Shown: positions 1 to 13,000, counted from the first letter of the stretch. The stretch: DNA of 64,000 nucleotides from CAVURS01 sp963834425 (GCA_963834425.1 CAWIBR010000013.1:124001-188000), one strand, 5' to 3'. Translations and numbers: made by a program. The notes: generated by a model from the letters alone, not told the origin.

Positions 1-321
1 TCACGCCGCGGCCGGCCTACCAGCCAGGGCCAGGAGCCGGTCTTCGCCGACACCTCGGGGCCGGACTGCCGCGGGCTGCCGCACCCGGCCGGCAACCAGA
101 AGCACCCATACCAGCCCAAGCAGTTCGACGACGGCACCGGCAACAGCAGCACCGCCGGTGACGCCCTCCCCGGCGCGCTCGCGATGGGCGATGCCGGTAC
201 GCCGGCCGAGCAGCGCGTGACCGGCGCGCTCTTCGCGCCCGAGCTCGGCGCCCACCCGCCGTCGGTGTCGAACCTGCTTCTCGGCCCGATGGTCCGCGGC
301 ACGGTGGTGAGCCAGCGATGA
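1..321 (+). CDS. mceA: MceA-family protein, C-terminal part (5' end outside window)
   Basis: Only the last 106 codons are present, in frame 1, ending in TGA that overlaps the next start codon (ATGA at 318-321). The segment is the Pro/Gly-rich tail typical of Mce subunit A and ends in GPMVRGTVVSQR, which matches the usual end of actinobacterial MceA proteins. MceA is one of six MCE-domain subunits that form a lipid-conducting assembly between plasma membrane and outer envelope, fed by YrbE permeases. The permease genes would lie upstream, outside the window. The assignment rests mostly on position before mceB and on the tail motif. Confidence 0.75.
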   Translation, partial: SRRGRPTSQGQEPVFADTSGPDCRGLPHPAGNQKHPYQPKQFDDGTGNSSTAGDALPGALAMGDAGTPAEQRVTGALFAPELGAHPPSVSNLLLGPMVRGTVVSQR

Positions 322-1366
322 AGGTCACCTCGAGCCTGCTCAAGCTGATCGCCTTCGTCGTCGTGACGTTGCTGGCCTTCGGCGTCCTCGCCGGCACGAT
401 CGCCAACGTCCAGCTGGGCGACAAGGTGCACTACAGCCGCGATCTTCACCGACGCCGCCGGCCTGCAGAAGGGCGACGACGTGCGGATCGCCGGCGTACG
501 GGTCGGCAAGGTCACGAGCATCGGCGTCGTGTCGCAGGTCCGGCCGGGCCGAGGCCAAGGTCGGGCTCGAGGTGCTGCGCAGCTCGGCGCTCACCGAGGG
601 CACCAACGCGGTCATCCGCTATCGCAACCTGATCGGCCAGCGGTTCGTCGCACTGACCCAGGGGACCGGGCCAGCGGCGTACTCCGTTCTGGCGCAACGA
701 TTCCTGACTCCCGGACTCAGCCTGCCCTCGACCTCGACGTCTTGTTCAACGGGTTCAAGCCGCTGTTCGCGGCGCTGTCGCCCAAGGACGTCAACGAGCT
801 GTCGGGCGAGATCATCCAGGTCCTGCAGGGCGAGGGCGGCAGCATCAACCAGCTGCTCGCCCACACCGCCTCGCTCACGTCCACCCTGGCCGACCGCGAC
901 GCCGTGATCGGCCGGGTCGTCACCAACCTCAACGACGTGCTCGGCACGGTCGCAGCAGCGCGACGGCCAGCTCGGCAGCCTGGTCGACCAGCTGACCCGC
1001 TTCGTGTCAGGGCTGGCCGCCGACCGCAAGGTGATCGGCAGCTCCCTGGCCAACATCAACGACCTCACCGACCAGACGGCCGACCTGCTCGTGGCCGCGC
1101 GGCCGCCGCTGAAGGCCGACATCGGCCAGCTGCGCGACCTGGCCGCCCTGCTGAACAAACCGGCCAACACCAAGGTCTTCAAGCAGTTCGCGCAGAACCT
1201 GCCGACCAAGCTCGGGGCGATCACCCGGACCGCGACCTACGGCTCGTTCTTCAACTTCTACCTCTGCCATTTCGACGGCACCGTCGTCGTGCCCACGGCG
1301 ACCAAGGACGTGTCCGTGCCGCTCGCCAACGGCGTCGGCTCGGTCGACGCGGCGAGGTGCTCATGA
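318..1366 (+). CDS. mceB: MceB-family MCE-domain protein (frameshifted in this sequence)
   Basis: It starts with a membrane anchor (MKVTSSLLKLIAFVVVTLLA) and an MCE/MlaD beta-barrel domain holding the hallmark VRIAGVRVGKV and LIGQRFVALTQG, followed by a long helical region with VLGTV and LVDQL segments. The corrected product is about 348 residues, normal for MceB. The frame is broken near 437, 546, 670 (net minus one) and 952, probably by sequence errors, because conserved motifs resume at once in the next frame. Start ATG overlaps the mceA stop, and the stop overlaps the mceC start (ATGA). Role: subunit of an envelope lipid importer. Confidence 0.85.
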
Positions 1367-2379
1367 GGATGCCGAGCGGACTGCCGTTCCGCGAGCGCGA
1401 CCCGCGGCCGATCGGAGCCGTGGGGCTGGTCGTGCTGGCCCTGTTGGTGGTGCTGGCGTTCAACGTCCAGAAGCTGCCGTTCATCGGCGGCGGCGACAGC
1501 TATCACGCCGCGTTCGCCGAGGCGGGCGGCCTGCGGGTCGGCGATCCGGTGCGGATCGCCGGCGTCACCGTCGGCAAGGTCACCGGGGTCGACCTCGAGA
1601 ACGCCCACGTGATGGTGACCTTCACCGTCCGCGGCGGCCCGCGGATCGGCCGGGAAACGGCGGCTGCGGTCAAGCTGCAGACCCTGCTCGGCAAGAAGTA
1701 CCTCCAGCTCGCGCCGGCCGGCTCCGGTCACCTGTCCTCGGACCAGGAGATCCCACTGTCGCGGACCACGTCGTCGTACGACGTCGTCGACGCCTTCTCC
1801 GATCTCACGACGACGACGGAGCAGATCGACACCGGCCAGCTGGCCAAGTCGCTGGAGACGTTGTCGACCGAGTTCAAGGACAGCCCGGCGGACGTCAAGG
1901 CGTCGCTCGACGGGCTGTCGCGGCTGTCCCGCACGGTGTCGTCGCGCGACGACCAGCTGCGCCAGCTGCTGGCCCGGGCCCACGCGGTGACCGGCACGGT
2001 GGCCGACCGCAATGCGCAGGTGGCCGCACTGATCCAGGACGGCGACGCGCTGCTCCAGGAGCTCGACGCCCGGCGGGCCGCGATCCACACGCTCTTCCTC
2101 AACACCTCGCGGCTGGCCCAGCAGCTGACCGGGCTGGTCCAGGACAACCGGGCCCAGCTGACGCCGGCGCTGGCCCAGCTGCACGGGGTCCTGACCACCC
2201 TGCAGCAGCAGGAGGACTCGCTGAGCCGGGGCGTGCGCATCCTCGCCCCGTTCACCCGGGTCTTCGCCAACGCGCTCGGCAACGGGCCGTGGTTCGACGC
2301 CTGCGTGCCCAACCTCGTCGTACCGGCCGTCACTCCCGGCCTGCCGTCGATCGGCTGCCCCGGCGGTGGGGCCCGATGA
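1363..2379 (+). CDS. mceC: MceC-family MCE-domain protein
   Basis: This is an intact 338-residue gene. After a short basic N-terminus there is one transmembrane helix (about residues 15-35), then the MCE domain with VRIAGVTVGKVTGV and a TLLGKKYLQLAP strand, then a long helical region rich in Leu and Gln that in this family builds the hydrophobic tunnel. It overlaps mceB and mceD by four bases on either side, so the genes are probably translationally coupled. The start ATG fits the coupling; an in-frame upstream start would run into mceB coding sequence. Confidence 0.88.
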   Translation: MRMPSGLPFRERDPRPIGAVGLVVLALLVVLAFNVQKLPFIGGGDSYHAAFAEAGGLRVGDPVRIAGVTVGKVTGVDLENAHVMVTFTVRGGPRIGRETAAAVKLQTLLGKKYLQLAPAGSGHLSSDQEIPLSRTTSSYDVVDAFSDLTTTTEQIDTGQLAKSLETLSTEFKDSPADVKASLDGLSRLSRTVSSRDDQLRQLLARAHAVTGTVADRNAQVAALIQDGDALLQELDARRAAIHTLFLNTSRLAQQLTGLVQDNRAQLTPALAQLHGVLTTLQQQEDSLSRGVRILAPFTRVFANALGNGPWFDACVPNLVVPAVTPGLPSIGCPGGGAR

Positions 2380-3516
2380 GCCGGGTCTCGCCCCGTGGGC
2401 TGATCGCCGCCGCCGTGGCGCTCGTCGTCCTGATGGCCGGCGCGATCGTGCTGTGGCCGGGCTCGTCGTCGGTGACGGTGACGGCGCACCTGTCGAGCGC
2501 CGTCGGCCTCTACCCCGGCTCCGACGTGCGCATCCTCGGGGTGCCGGTCGGGCAAGGTCCGGTCGGTCACGCCGGAGGGGTCCAGCGTCAAGGTCGTCCT
2601 CGAGTACGACGCGAAGTACCGGGTGCCGGCCGATGCCAAGGCCGCCGTGGTCGCGCCCTCGCTGGTGAGCGACCGCTACGTGCAGCTGCTCCCGGCGTAC
2701 ACCGGTGGAGCCGCCCTGCGCAGTGGGGCCGACATCCCGCTCGCCCGCACCGCGGTGCCGGTCGAGCTGGACCAGATCACCGGCAACCTCGACCAGCTCT
2801 CGGTCGCGCTCGGGCCCAACGGTGCCAACAAGAACGGCGCGCTGTCCGACCTGCTGGACACCGCGTCGAAGAACCTCGACGGCAACGGCCAGCGGATCCA
2901 CGACACCGTCGGCGACCTGTCGCAGGCGACGGCCACCCTGGCCGGCGGCCGGGACGACCTCTTCAGCACCGTCAAGAACCTGCAGGCCTTCACCAGCACG
3001 CTGGCCGCCAACGACCCGCAGGTGCGGCGGCTCAACACCGACCTGGCCAGCGTCTCCGACCAGCTCTCCGGCGAGCGCGACGACCTCGGGGCGGCGCTGC
3101 AGAACCTCGCCGTTGCCTTGGGTGAGGTGTCGACGTTCGTCCGGGACAACCGGTCGACGCTGACCACCGACGTCAGCCAGCTCGCCGACGTGACCACGGC
3201 AGTGGCCAAGCAGAAGGACGCCATCGCCGAGACGCTGCGCAACGCGCCGGTGGCGCTCTCCAACCTTGGCCACGCCTACAACCCGACGTCCGGGACGCTG
3301 GACAACCGGGTCGACCTGCCCGGCGCCGAAGGCGTCAGCCAGCTGCTGTGCGGGCTGGTCGGGCACGGTACGACGGCGTCGTCGGCGGCCTCCCTGTGCG
3401 ACCTGTTCGACTCGCTGCAGGACCGGTTGACGGCGCTGGGTGGGCCGAGCGTCGGGGACCTCCCGCTCGGGCTGCTCGGCTCGCGGCTGCCTGGAGCGCC
3501 TGGAGGGACGCCGTGA
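2376..3516 (+). CDS. mceD: MceD-family MCE-domain protein (one frameshift)
   Basis: It begins MSRVSPRG followed by a transmembrane helix and the MCE motif VRILGVPVGKV. One extra G near 2550-2552 splits it; the downstream frame carries VAPSLVSDRYVQLLPAY and the long helical domain with repeated Leu/Asn-rich segments. The corrected length is about 379 residues. The C-terminus is Gly/Pro/Leu-rich (LGLLGSRLPGAPGGTP), as is common for MceD. The stop overlaps the GTG start of the next gene. It is a structural subunit of the Mce lipid-transport complex, anchored in the plasma membrane. Confidence 0.85.
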
Positions 3517-4842
3517 GGGGCGGGCGGAGTCGCCGTACGCCGCGGGTCTGGCTGGTCGCCGTCGCCGGCGTGGTGGTGGCGGCCCTGACCGGCTGCCAGG
3601 GCGCCTATGACCTGCCGCTGCCGGGTGGGGCGGCGATGGGCGGGCCGGGCTATGAGGTGACCGCGCAGTTCGCCGACGTGATGGACCTCGTGCCGCAGTC
3701 CGCGGTCAAGGTCGACGACGTGACGGTCGGCAAGGTCGAGCGGATCAGCGTCGAGGGCTGGACCGCGCGGGTCGTGATGCGGGTCAAGGACTCGGTCGCG
3801 CTGCCGGCCAACGCCACGGCGGAGCTCAAGCAGACCAGCCTGCTGGGGGAGAAGTACGTCGAGCTGGCACCGCCCGAAGGCGTTGCGCCGCAAGGGAAAC
3901 TCGCCAACGGGGCGGTCATCCCGATCGCCCGGAGCTCGCGCACGCCAGAGGTCGAAGAGGTCCTCGGCGCCCTGTCGCTGCTGCTCAACGGTGGCGGCGT
4001 CGCGCAGCTCAAGGTCATCACGACCGAGCTCAACCACGCGACGCACGGCAACGAGGCGGCGATCCGCGACCTGGTCGGGCAGCTCAACACGTTCGTCGGC
4101 GGGCTGGACGCGCAGAAGTCCGAGATCGTGACGGCGCTGGATGCGGTCGACCGGCTGTCCGGACGGCTGGCGGCGCAGCGCCAGGACCTCGCCGTCGCGC
4201 TCGACCACCTGCCGGCCGGCCTCAAGGTGCTCGCCGACCAGCGGGCCCAGCTGACCTCGATGCTCAGCGCGCTCGACCGGCTCGGGGCCGTCGGCACGCG
4301 GGTCATCCGGGCCAGCTCGGACGACACCGTCGCCAACCTCAAGGCGCTCCGGCCGACGCTGGCCGAGCTGACCAAGGCCGGCGACGACCTGCCCAACTCG
4401 CTGCGGCTGCTGCTGTCCTTCCCGTTCCCGGACAACGCGGCCAGCGGGGCGATCAAGGGTGACTACGCCAACCTGCACGCGACCCTCGACCTCAACCTGG
4501 CCGAGCTGCTCAAGCAGAACGCGGCGGCCCTCGGGTCCGGCGGGCTGTCCGGGCTGCCGTCGTTGCCGGCCCTGCCTGCCTTGCCGACCCAGCCGGCGCT
4601 GCCGACGTTGCCCGGCCTCTGCATCCCGCTGGTCCCGTGTGGCTCGGACGCCGGGGCTGCGGGCGGCGCGGGCTGCGCCGGGGCTGCCGGACGCCAGCGC
4701 GCTGAGCAAGCTCCTCGCGACCCTGCCCGCCTGCAACCTGTCAGCACCACAACGGGGTATTCGCGGTTGTGGTGCTGACACGTCGCCGGGGACCCCGGAC
4801 CCGGGCCTGCTCACCCTGCTGCTGGGAGGTGTCGGCGGATGA
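3513..4842 (+). CDS. mceE: MceE-family lipoprotein (one frameshift)
   Basis: The GTG start overlaps the mceD stop. The N-terminus is a lipoprotein signal: basic RGGRSRRTPR, a hydrophobic helix, and the lipobox LTGC (Cys about residue 28), as in MceE/LprK proteins. The MCE domain carries VKVDDVTVGKVERI and LLGEKYVELAPP. An extra G at 4680-4683 shifts the frame near the C-terminus; the corrected product is about 442 residues and ends LLTLLLGGVGG, overlapping mceF. A 15-bp inverted repeat lies within the last 35 codons (separate entry). The tail contains Leu-Pro repeats (LPALPALPTQPALPTL). Confidence 0.85.
4739..4780. repeat. 15-bp perfect inverted repeat inside mceE
   Basis: The arms TGTCAGCACCACAAC (4739-4753) and GTTGTGGTGCTGACA (4766-4780) are perfect reverse complements around a 12-base loop. 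It lies within the mceE reading frame and encodes part of a short unconserved stretch (SAPQRGIRGCGAD). A translated stem of this length is unusual. It could be a palindromic element captured by the gene, or a structure that weakens readthrough into mceF. Confidence 0.85.
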
Positions 4843-5950
4843 TCCGGCGTTCGGTCAAGGTCCAGCTGGTGGCGTTCGCGGCCATCACGCTGCTCGCGGT
4901 CTCCTTCCTGTCGGCGCGCTACGTCGGGCTCGGCGACCGGCTCTTCGGCGGCGGCTACGTCGTCACGGCCGACTTCGCCGACAGCGGCGGCATCTTCGCC
5001 GGCGCGGAGGTGACCTACCGCGGCGTACCCGGTCGGGCGGGTCGACCGGCTGCGGCTCACCCGGGGCGGGGTCCTGGTCGACCTCCGCCTCGACAAGGGC
5101 ACCCAGGTGCCGACCGACGCCACGGCGGTCGTGGCCGACCGGTCCGCGGTGGGGGAGCAGTACGTCGACCTCGAGCCGCAGCGCGACTCCGGCGCCCTAT
5201 CTCGCGGCCGGCGGCCGGATCGCCCGGGCCGACACCAAGATCCCGGTGCCGGTGGCGACGGTGCTCCAGGACGTCGACACGACGGTCGGCTCGGTCGACC
5301 GCCAACAGCTGGTGACGCGTGGTCGACGAGCTCGGGACGGCGTTCGCCAGCGGGGGCCAGGACCTGCAGCGGCTGCTGGACGCCGGCGACCAGCTGACCC
5401 GGTCGGCGACGGCGGCTCTGCCGCAGACCGTCGACCTGATCGACGACGGCAGCACGGTCCTGGCGACCCAGCAGGCGAGCTCGGCCTCGATCCTGAGCTT
5501 CAGCCGCGACCTCAAGGCGCTCAGCGGCACGCTCAAGGCCACGACACCGACGTGCGGGTCATCCTCGACCGCGGCACCCTGGCCAGCACCGAGGTCACAA
5601 AACTGTTGCAGGACAACAGAACTGGGCTCTCGACGCTGCTCACCAACCTGGTCACCGTCGGCCAGGTCACGGCGACGAACAACGCCGGGCTGCGGCAGAT
5701 CCTGGTCACCTACCCGGACGTCGTGGCGGGCAGCTTCACCGTCCTGCCCGGCGACGGCACGGCGCACTTCGGGCTGGTCCTCAACGTCGGCGACCCGCCG
5801 GCCTGCCTGGCGGGCTACGGCGCGCACCCGGCGGACCGACCCGGACCAGACCACCAACCTGCCGGCCGCTCAACACCGCAGGCCCACTGCGCCGCGCCAG
5901 CCGGCTCGCCCACCGACGTCCGCGGCGCCCAGCACGCCCCCGCCCCCTGA
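4839..5950 (+). CDS. mceF: MceF-family MCE-domain protein (several frameshifts)
   Basis: It starts MIRRSVKVQLVAFAAITLLA, a membrane anchor, then an MCE domain with VTYRGVPVGRVDRL and the strand VGEQYVDLEPQ. The reading frame is broken near 5029, 5193, 5317, 5538 (apparent deletion), 5827 and between 5860 and 5880; each time MceF motifs continue in a neighbouring frame (DLKALSGTLK, LVLNVGDPPACLAGYG, SPTDVRGAQHAPAP). The C-terminal end with its VRGAQ motif is typical of MceF. The start overlaps the mceE stop. It is the last core subunit of the operon and is followed by two Mce-associated genes. Confidence 0.83.
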
Positions 5951-5965
5951 CCACGCCCCATTCAG

Positions 5966-6053
5966 GTGCTCCCGAAAGCGGTTCCCCCGAGCGGGTTTTC
6001 CGGGTCGCTCGGGGTCTGGGGGCCGCTCGGGGTAAAGCGGGTTGGGGGAGCAC
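5966..6053. repeat. Nested inverted repeats after mceF
   Basis: The outer arms GTGCTCCC (5966-5973) and GGGAGCAC (6046-6053) enclose inner arms CCCCGAGCGG (5985-5994) and CCGCTCGGGG (6023-6032). The resulting 88-base imperfect hairpin sits in the 174-base gap between mceF and the first Mce-associated gene. It may act as a terminator or attenuator, or be an interspersed palindromic repeat. The sequence shows only the structure. Confidence 0.7.
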
Positions 6054-6124
6054 GAAGCACGGCCGTAACCCGGGGTGGGCTCGTTTCCCTGGTAGCCGGC
6101 ACGCATGCCGCACGAGGGACCGCC

Positions 6125-6683
6125 ATGACCGTCGTCACGGGACCGGACCAGGCGCAGTCGCGCGCCGACTCCGACCCGGCCGCAGCACCGGAGACCGAAC
6201 GACGCCGTACGCCGCGGGGCCGGCTGGTCATCGGCCTGGCCCTCGTCGCCGCCCTGGTCCTGGCCGTCGTGCTCGGCCGGCAGGCGCTCGACCAGCGGGC
6301 CCAGACCCAGGACCGCTCGGCCGCGCTCGCCGCCGCCCGGCAGATCGCGGTCAACTTCTCGACCCTGGACTACCGGACCTTCGACCGGGACACGGCCCGG
6401 GTGACGGCGGCGGCGACCGGGCGTTCCGCAGCGACTTCGCGGCCCAGGCGGCCCAGATCAAGCAGGTCGTCGTCGCCGACAAGTCCGTGTCGTCGGGCCA
6501 GGTGGCCCAGGCCGCGCTCGTGTCAGCTCCACGCCGACGACGGCGCGCGTCCTGCTGGCGCTCGACGCCAGCGTCACCAACACCAGCACGACGACGCCGA
6601 CCGCCCGCCACTACCGGGTCCAGCTCGACCTGACCAAGGTCCACGGCCGCTGGCTCGCCAACCAGCTGCAGTTCGTCGGATGA
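6125..6683 (+). CDS. Mce-associated membrane protein (frameshifted)
   Basis: The N-terminus is hydrophilic and Pro/Arg-rich, followed by one transmembrane helix (VIGLALVAALVLAVVLG, about residues 37-55) and an extracytoplasmic domain with ALAAARQIAVNFSTLDYRTF, the signature of Mce-associated (Mas) proteins. The frame is disrupted near 6420 and 6527, but the domain resumes (SDFAAQAAQIKQVV, ARHYRVQLDLTKVHGRW) and ends LQFVG then TGA. The corrected length is about 185 residues. Mas proteins usually follow mceF and are thought to stabilise the complex. The stop overlaps the next ATG. Confidence 0.72.
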
Positions 6684-7515
6684 GGACCCGCATGACTCCC
6701 ACCAAGGCCCGAGCCGCCGCCCTCGCCGCTGCCGCCACCACGTCGGCCGGACCGCGCCGCCGAGTCGCCGGCGCCCGGCGCCGGGCCGGCGGCGAGACCG
6801 TCATCGAGCTCGGCACCGGCGACCGAGCTGCCCGACACCGAGCTGCCCGACACCGAGCTGCCCGACGCCAGACCAGTCCGACGGCGGTGACCCCCAGCCT
6901 CGACCTGAGCCCCCGGGACCGACGCCGCGCAGAGCGTCTCGGTGTCCGCCCGGTCGGAGATCCTGTCCAGCGCCGACGCCCCGGCCGACCTGCCCGGCGA
7001 GGACGACCCCACGAGCCGCGCACGGCGACGTCGTCGCCGGCCGTGATCCCGGCCGTCCTGTCGCTCTGCCTGGTCGCCGTCCTCGCCGCCTGCCTGCTCG
7101 CGGCCGCTGACCACGCGGCACGACCGGGCGCAGGACGGCGCGCCGGCGACGCGGCCGCTCGCAGCCGCGCGGACCAGCGCGGCGACGATCCTGAGCTACG
7201 ACTACCGGCACCTGGACAGCCGACTTCGCGGCGGCGACCGCGCTGACGACCGGGTCGTTCCGCACCGACTACGAGGCGACGACGACCAAGGCGGTCGAGC
7301 CAGCTGGCGACCCAGACCCAGGCCGTCGTCGTGGCCAAGGTCGTCGCCGGCGGGGTGGTCAGCTCGACCGCCGACCGGGCCACGCGTGCTGCTCTTCGTC
7401 AACCAGACGACGACGTCGAACCGGCTGTCCGCGGCCAAGACCGACCTGGTACCGGGTCCAGCTGACGATGACCCGGTCGGCGGCCGCTGGCTGGTCAGCG
7501 CGCTCAGCGCTCTAG
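6680..7515 (+). CDS. Second Mce-associated membrane protein (badly frameshifted)
   Basis: It starts ATG at 6680, overlapping the previous stop. The N-terminal part is Ala/Arg-rich, contains three copies of TELPD (separate entry), then a transmembrane helix (VIPAVLSLCLVAVLAACLLAA region, 7041-7107) and a Mas-like domain recognisable in pieces: SAATILSYDYRHLD, TGSFRTDYEATTTKAV, VLLFVNQTTTS and RWLVSAL. At least five indels break it. Its end, TAG near 7515, overlaps the end of the convergent minus-strand gene. It looks like a paralogue of the preceding gene, as is usual for mce operons. Confidence 0.62.
6822..6866 (+). repeat. Three tandem 15-bp repeats (TELPD x3)
   Basis: The 15-mer ACCGAGCTGCCCGAC occurs three times head to tail with no mismatch (6822-6836, 6837-6851, 6852-6866). 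In one frame it encodes TELPD three times, in the cytoplasmic N-terminal part of the Mce-associated protein. The unit is a multiple of three, so copy-number change would not alter the frame. Confidence 0.9.
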
Positions 7516-9052
7516 CCGTCGACCGAGTCGCGTCCGTCGTAGGCCGGTCAGCCGCAGCGCCGCCACGATCGGGGCGAGCCGCTCGAGGTCGTCCGGCGCC
7601 GGCCAGGTCCGGGCAGCGCGACGAACACCGTCGAGACCCCGAGCTCGGCCAGCTCCCGGTAGCGCTCGGCGTGGTCCGCGGCCATCCCCGCGTGGTGCGC
7701 CCGGGCGTACGCCGCGGCCGCCGTCCGCCCGCGCAGCCGCTCGACCAGCTGGGCCGCGTGCTCGCGGTCCCGGCCGACGACCGGCACGTCCAGCACGGTG
7801 ACCGCGACCTCGGCCGGGTCGCGGCCGGCCTCCTCGCAGGCCGCCCGCACCAGCGCGATCCCGGGCTCGAGCACCGCCGGGTCCGACGGCAGGTTGCACG
7901 CGTCGCCCAGCCGCGCCGGCGATGCCCAGCAGCCGCGGCCCGCGGCCGCCGACGATGACCGGCACCGGCCCGACCGGCCGCGGGTAGCAGGTGGTCTCGG
8001 GCAGCTCGACCCACTCGCCCGGAGTACGCCGCCGTGCCCGGTCGCCACAGCGCCCGCATCGCCTCGATGCTGGCCTCGAGCAGGTCCAGCCGCTCGCCGC
8101 GCCGGTGGGAACGGCAGCCCGTACGCCGCGTGCTCGCGCCCCCACCAGCCGGCGCCGATCCCGCAGAACGCCCGGCCGCCGGTCAGCACGTCCAGGGTGG
8201 CGACCGTCTTGGCCAGCAGCCCGGCGGTCCGCAGCGAGACCGGCGAGACCAGCGTGCCGAGCCGCAGGCCGGGCGCGGCGCCGGCGAGCAGGCCGAGGGT
8301 GACGAACGGCTCCGGCAGGTCCTCCCACTCGCGGCCGACCTGCGGGATCTGGATCAGGTGGTCCATCAGGGCGATGCCCTCGAGCCCGACCTGCTGCGCG
8401 GCCCGCGCCACCGCGGTCGAGCCAGCCGGCCGGGTCCTCGCCCCACGGGAACCGCGAGAGCTGGAGCACGAGCCCGGGCCGGCCGTCGCCGGCCGGCCGC
8501 GGCCGGCGCGTCCGCGGCTCCGAGCGCGGCTGCGCCGGCCGTCGGGCCGGTCGTCGGCGCCGGCGGCGACCGGCACCCGGTCGTCCGCCCCGACGGCGAG
8601 CATCAGGTCCCAGCCCTCGGCGTCGAGCTGGCCCCGGGTCGACCCGCATGGCCTTGACCTGGGCGGTCAGCGACGGCGGCCGGCACCGGGCGGTCGCGGG
8701 CCCGGTTGCGCGCCCGGCAGACCTCGGCCGGGGTGCACGAACCGGACGAGCGACGGCGGGCAGGCCGGCCGCGCGGGCCAGCTCGCGCCAGGCCCGGCGT
8801 CGTACGGCGTCCAGGCCCGAGCGTGTCGACCACCGTGGTCAGGCCGCGGCCGGCCGGGCGGCGACGATCGGTGTCGAGCAGGGCGAAGGCGTCGGCCGAG
8901 GCGTCCAGGTCGTTCGGGCCGCTGCCGACGACGGCCCGCAGGGCGTCCGAGGAGACGATCTCGGTGGCCCGGAACTGCGTCGCGGCCCAGGTCGACTTGC
9001 CCGACCCGGACGGCCCGACCAGGACGACCAGCGCCGGGTCCGGCACCGGCAC
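7504..9052 (-). CDS. Fusion: P-loop kinase domain + F420-dependent LLM-class oxidoreductase (frameshifted)
   Basis: Read on the minus strand from a GTG at 9052 (or 9046), the first 170 residues form a polynucleotide-kinase-like P-loop domain: PDPALVVLVGPSGSGKSTW with its Walker A, then VVDTLG and RNRARDRPVPA. The C-terminal 330 residues are a luciferase-like monooxygenase domain: LVLQLSRFPWGEDPAGW, EGIALMDHLIQIPQ, GLRLGTLVSP, TLDVLTGGRAFCGIGAGWWG, VGPVPVIVGGRGPRLLGIAARLGDA (in two pieces) and ELGVSTVFVALP. At least five indels split the frame, but the two domains follow without room for a stop/start pair, so one polypeptide of about 515 residues is likely. I recall this domain pair from other actinobacteria. 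Substrate unknown. Confidence 0.7.
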
Positions 9053-9101
9053 GCCCGCCCGTCCGTCGTCACGCCCCGCATCCTCCCAGCCCCCACTCGT
9101 C

Positions 9102-9202
9102 TGGCCGTCAGGTCCGGGTTTGGCCGTCGAGTCCGGAGTCGATGCCCGGAATGTCCGGCTCCGAACCCGGAACCGACCGCCAAACCCGGACTCGACGGCC
9201 AA
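9102..9202. repeat. Inverted repeat pair upstream of rpoB
   Basis: TTGGCCGTCGAGTCCGG (9120-9136) and its exact reverse complement (9186-9202) form 17-bp arms. GTCCGGGTTTGG (9112-9123) also pairs exactly with CCAAACCCGGAC (9180-9191). The left side contains a second, slightly diverged copy of the unit (9102-9123). The mosaic of shifted units suggests an interspersed repeat family rather than a simple terminator. Confidence 0.8.
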
Positions 9203-9348
9203 GCACAAGCGGGTGGGGGCACCGGTCGGGAGGAAAGCCGAGGGTGTGGAAAAAGCGCGTTGCCCTTGACGGACGGGCCGTCGGGGGGTCATCTTTGTCG
9301 CGAGCCTCTGGGCGCTGCGTGTCGACTACCGCGGCAAGCCAGGGGCCA

Positions 9349-9378
9349 CTGGACGTGCTCGCGTGCACGTGTTACTGT
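9349..9378 (+). promoter_or_regulatory. Candidate rpoB promoter
   Basis: TACTGT at 9373-9378 fits the actinobacterial -10 pattern TANNNT, and CTGGAC at 9349-9354 is a weak -35 with an 18-base spacer. This would give a leader of about 130 bases before the TTG start. No stronger candidate was seen in the gap. Confidence 0.35.
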
Positions 9379-9512
9379 GTGCGCCTTGCGCTGTCTTCCG
9401 TCCCCGCCCGCTCTCCGCTGAGTAGCTCGTCGCTCAGCTCACCAGCGAGTTCGGATCCGGGGCGATCGTCATGCGCGCCGAAAGACCGACACGGCCCGTG
9501 GAAGGACCATCC

Positions 9513-13000
<3,488 letters not shown>

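Larger units (their letters stand above)
9053..9512. other. Gene-free stretch between the divergent kinase-LLM gene and rpoB
   Basis: These 460 bases hold no convincing coding sequence. They contain the inverted repeats at 9102-9202, a candidate rpoB promoter at 9349-9378 and the rpoB leader. Just before the TTG start at 9513 the sequence gaaggaccatcc supplies a weak Shine-Dalgarno. No rplJ/rplL genes are present here, unlike genomes where they directly precede rpoB. Confidence 0.7.

Noticed and set aside
1258..3366. Very long minus-strand reading frame (702 codons) opposite mceC and mceD
   Set aside because: Typical GC-rich antisense shadow: Arg/Gly/Val-rich with no domain, while the plus strand has clear MCE motifs.
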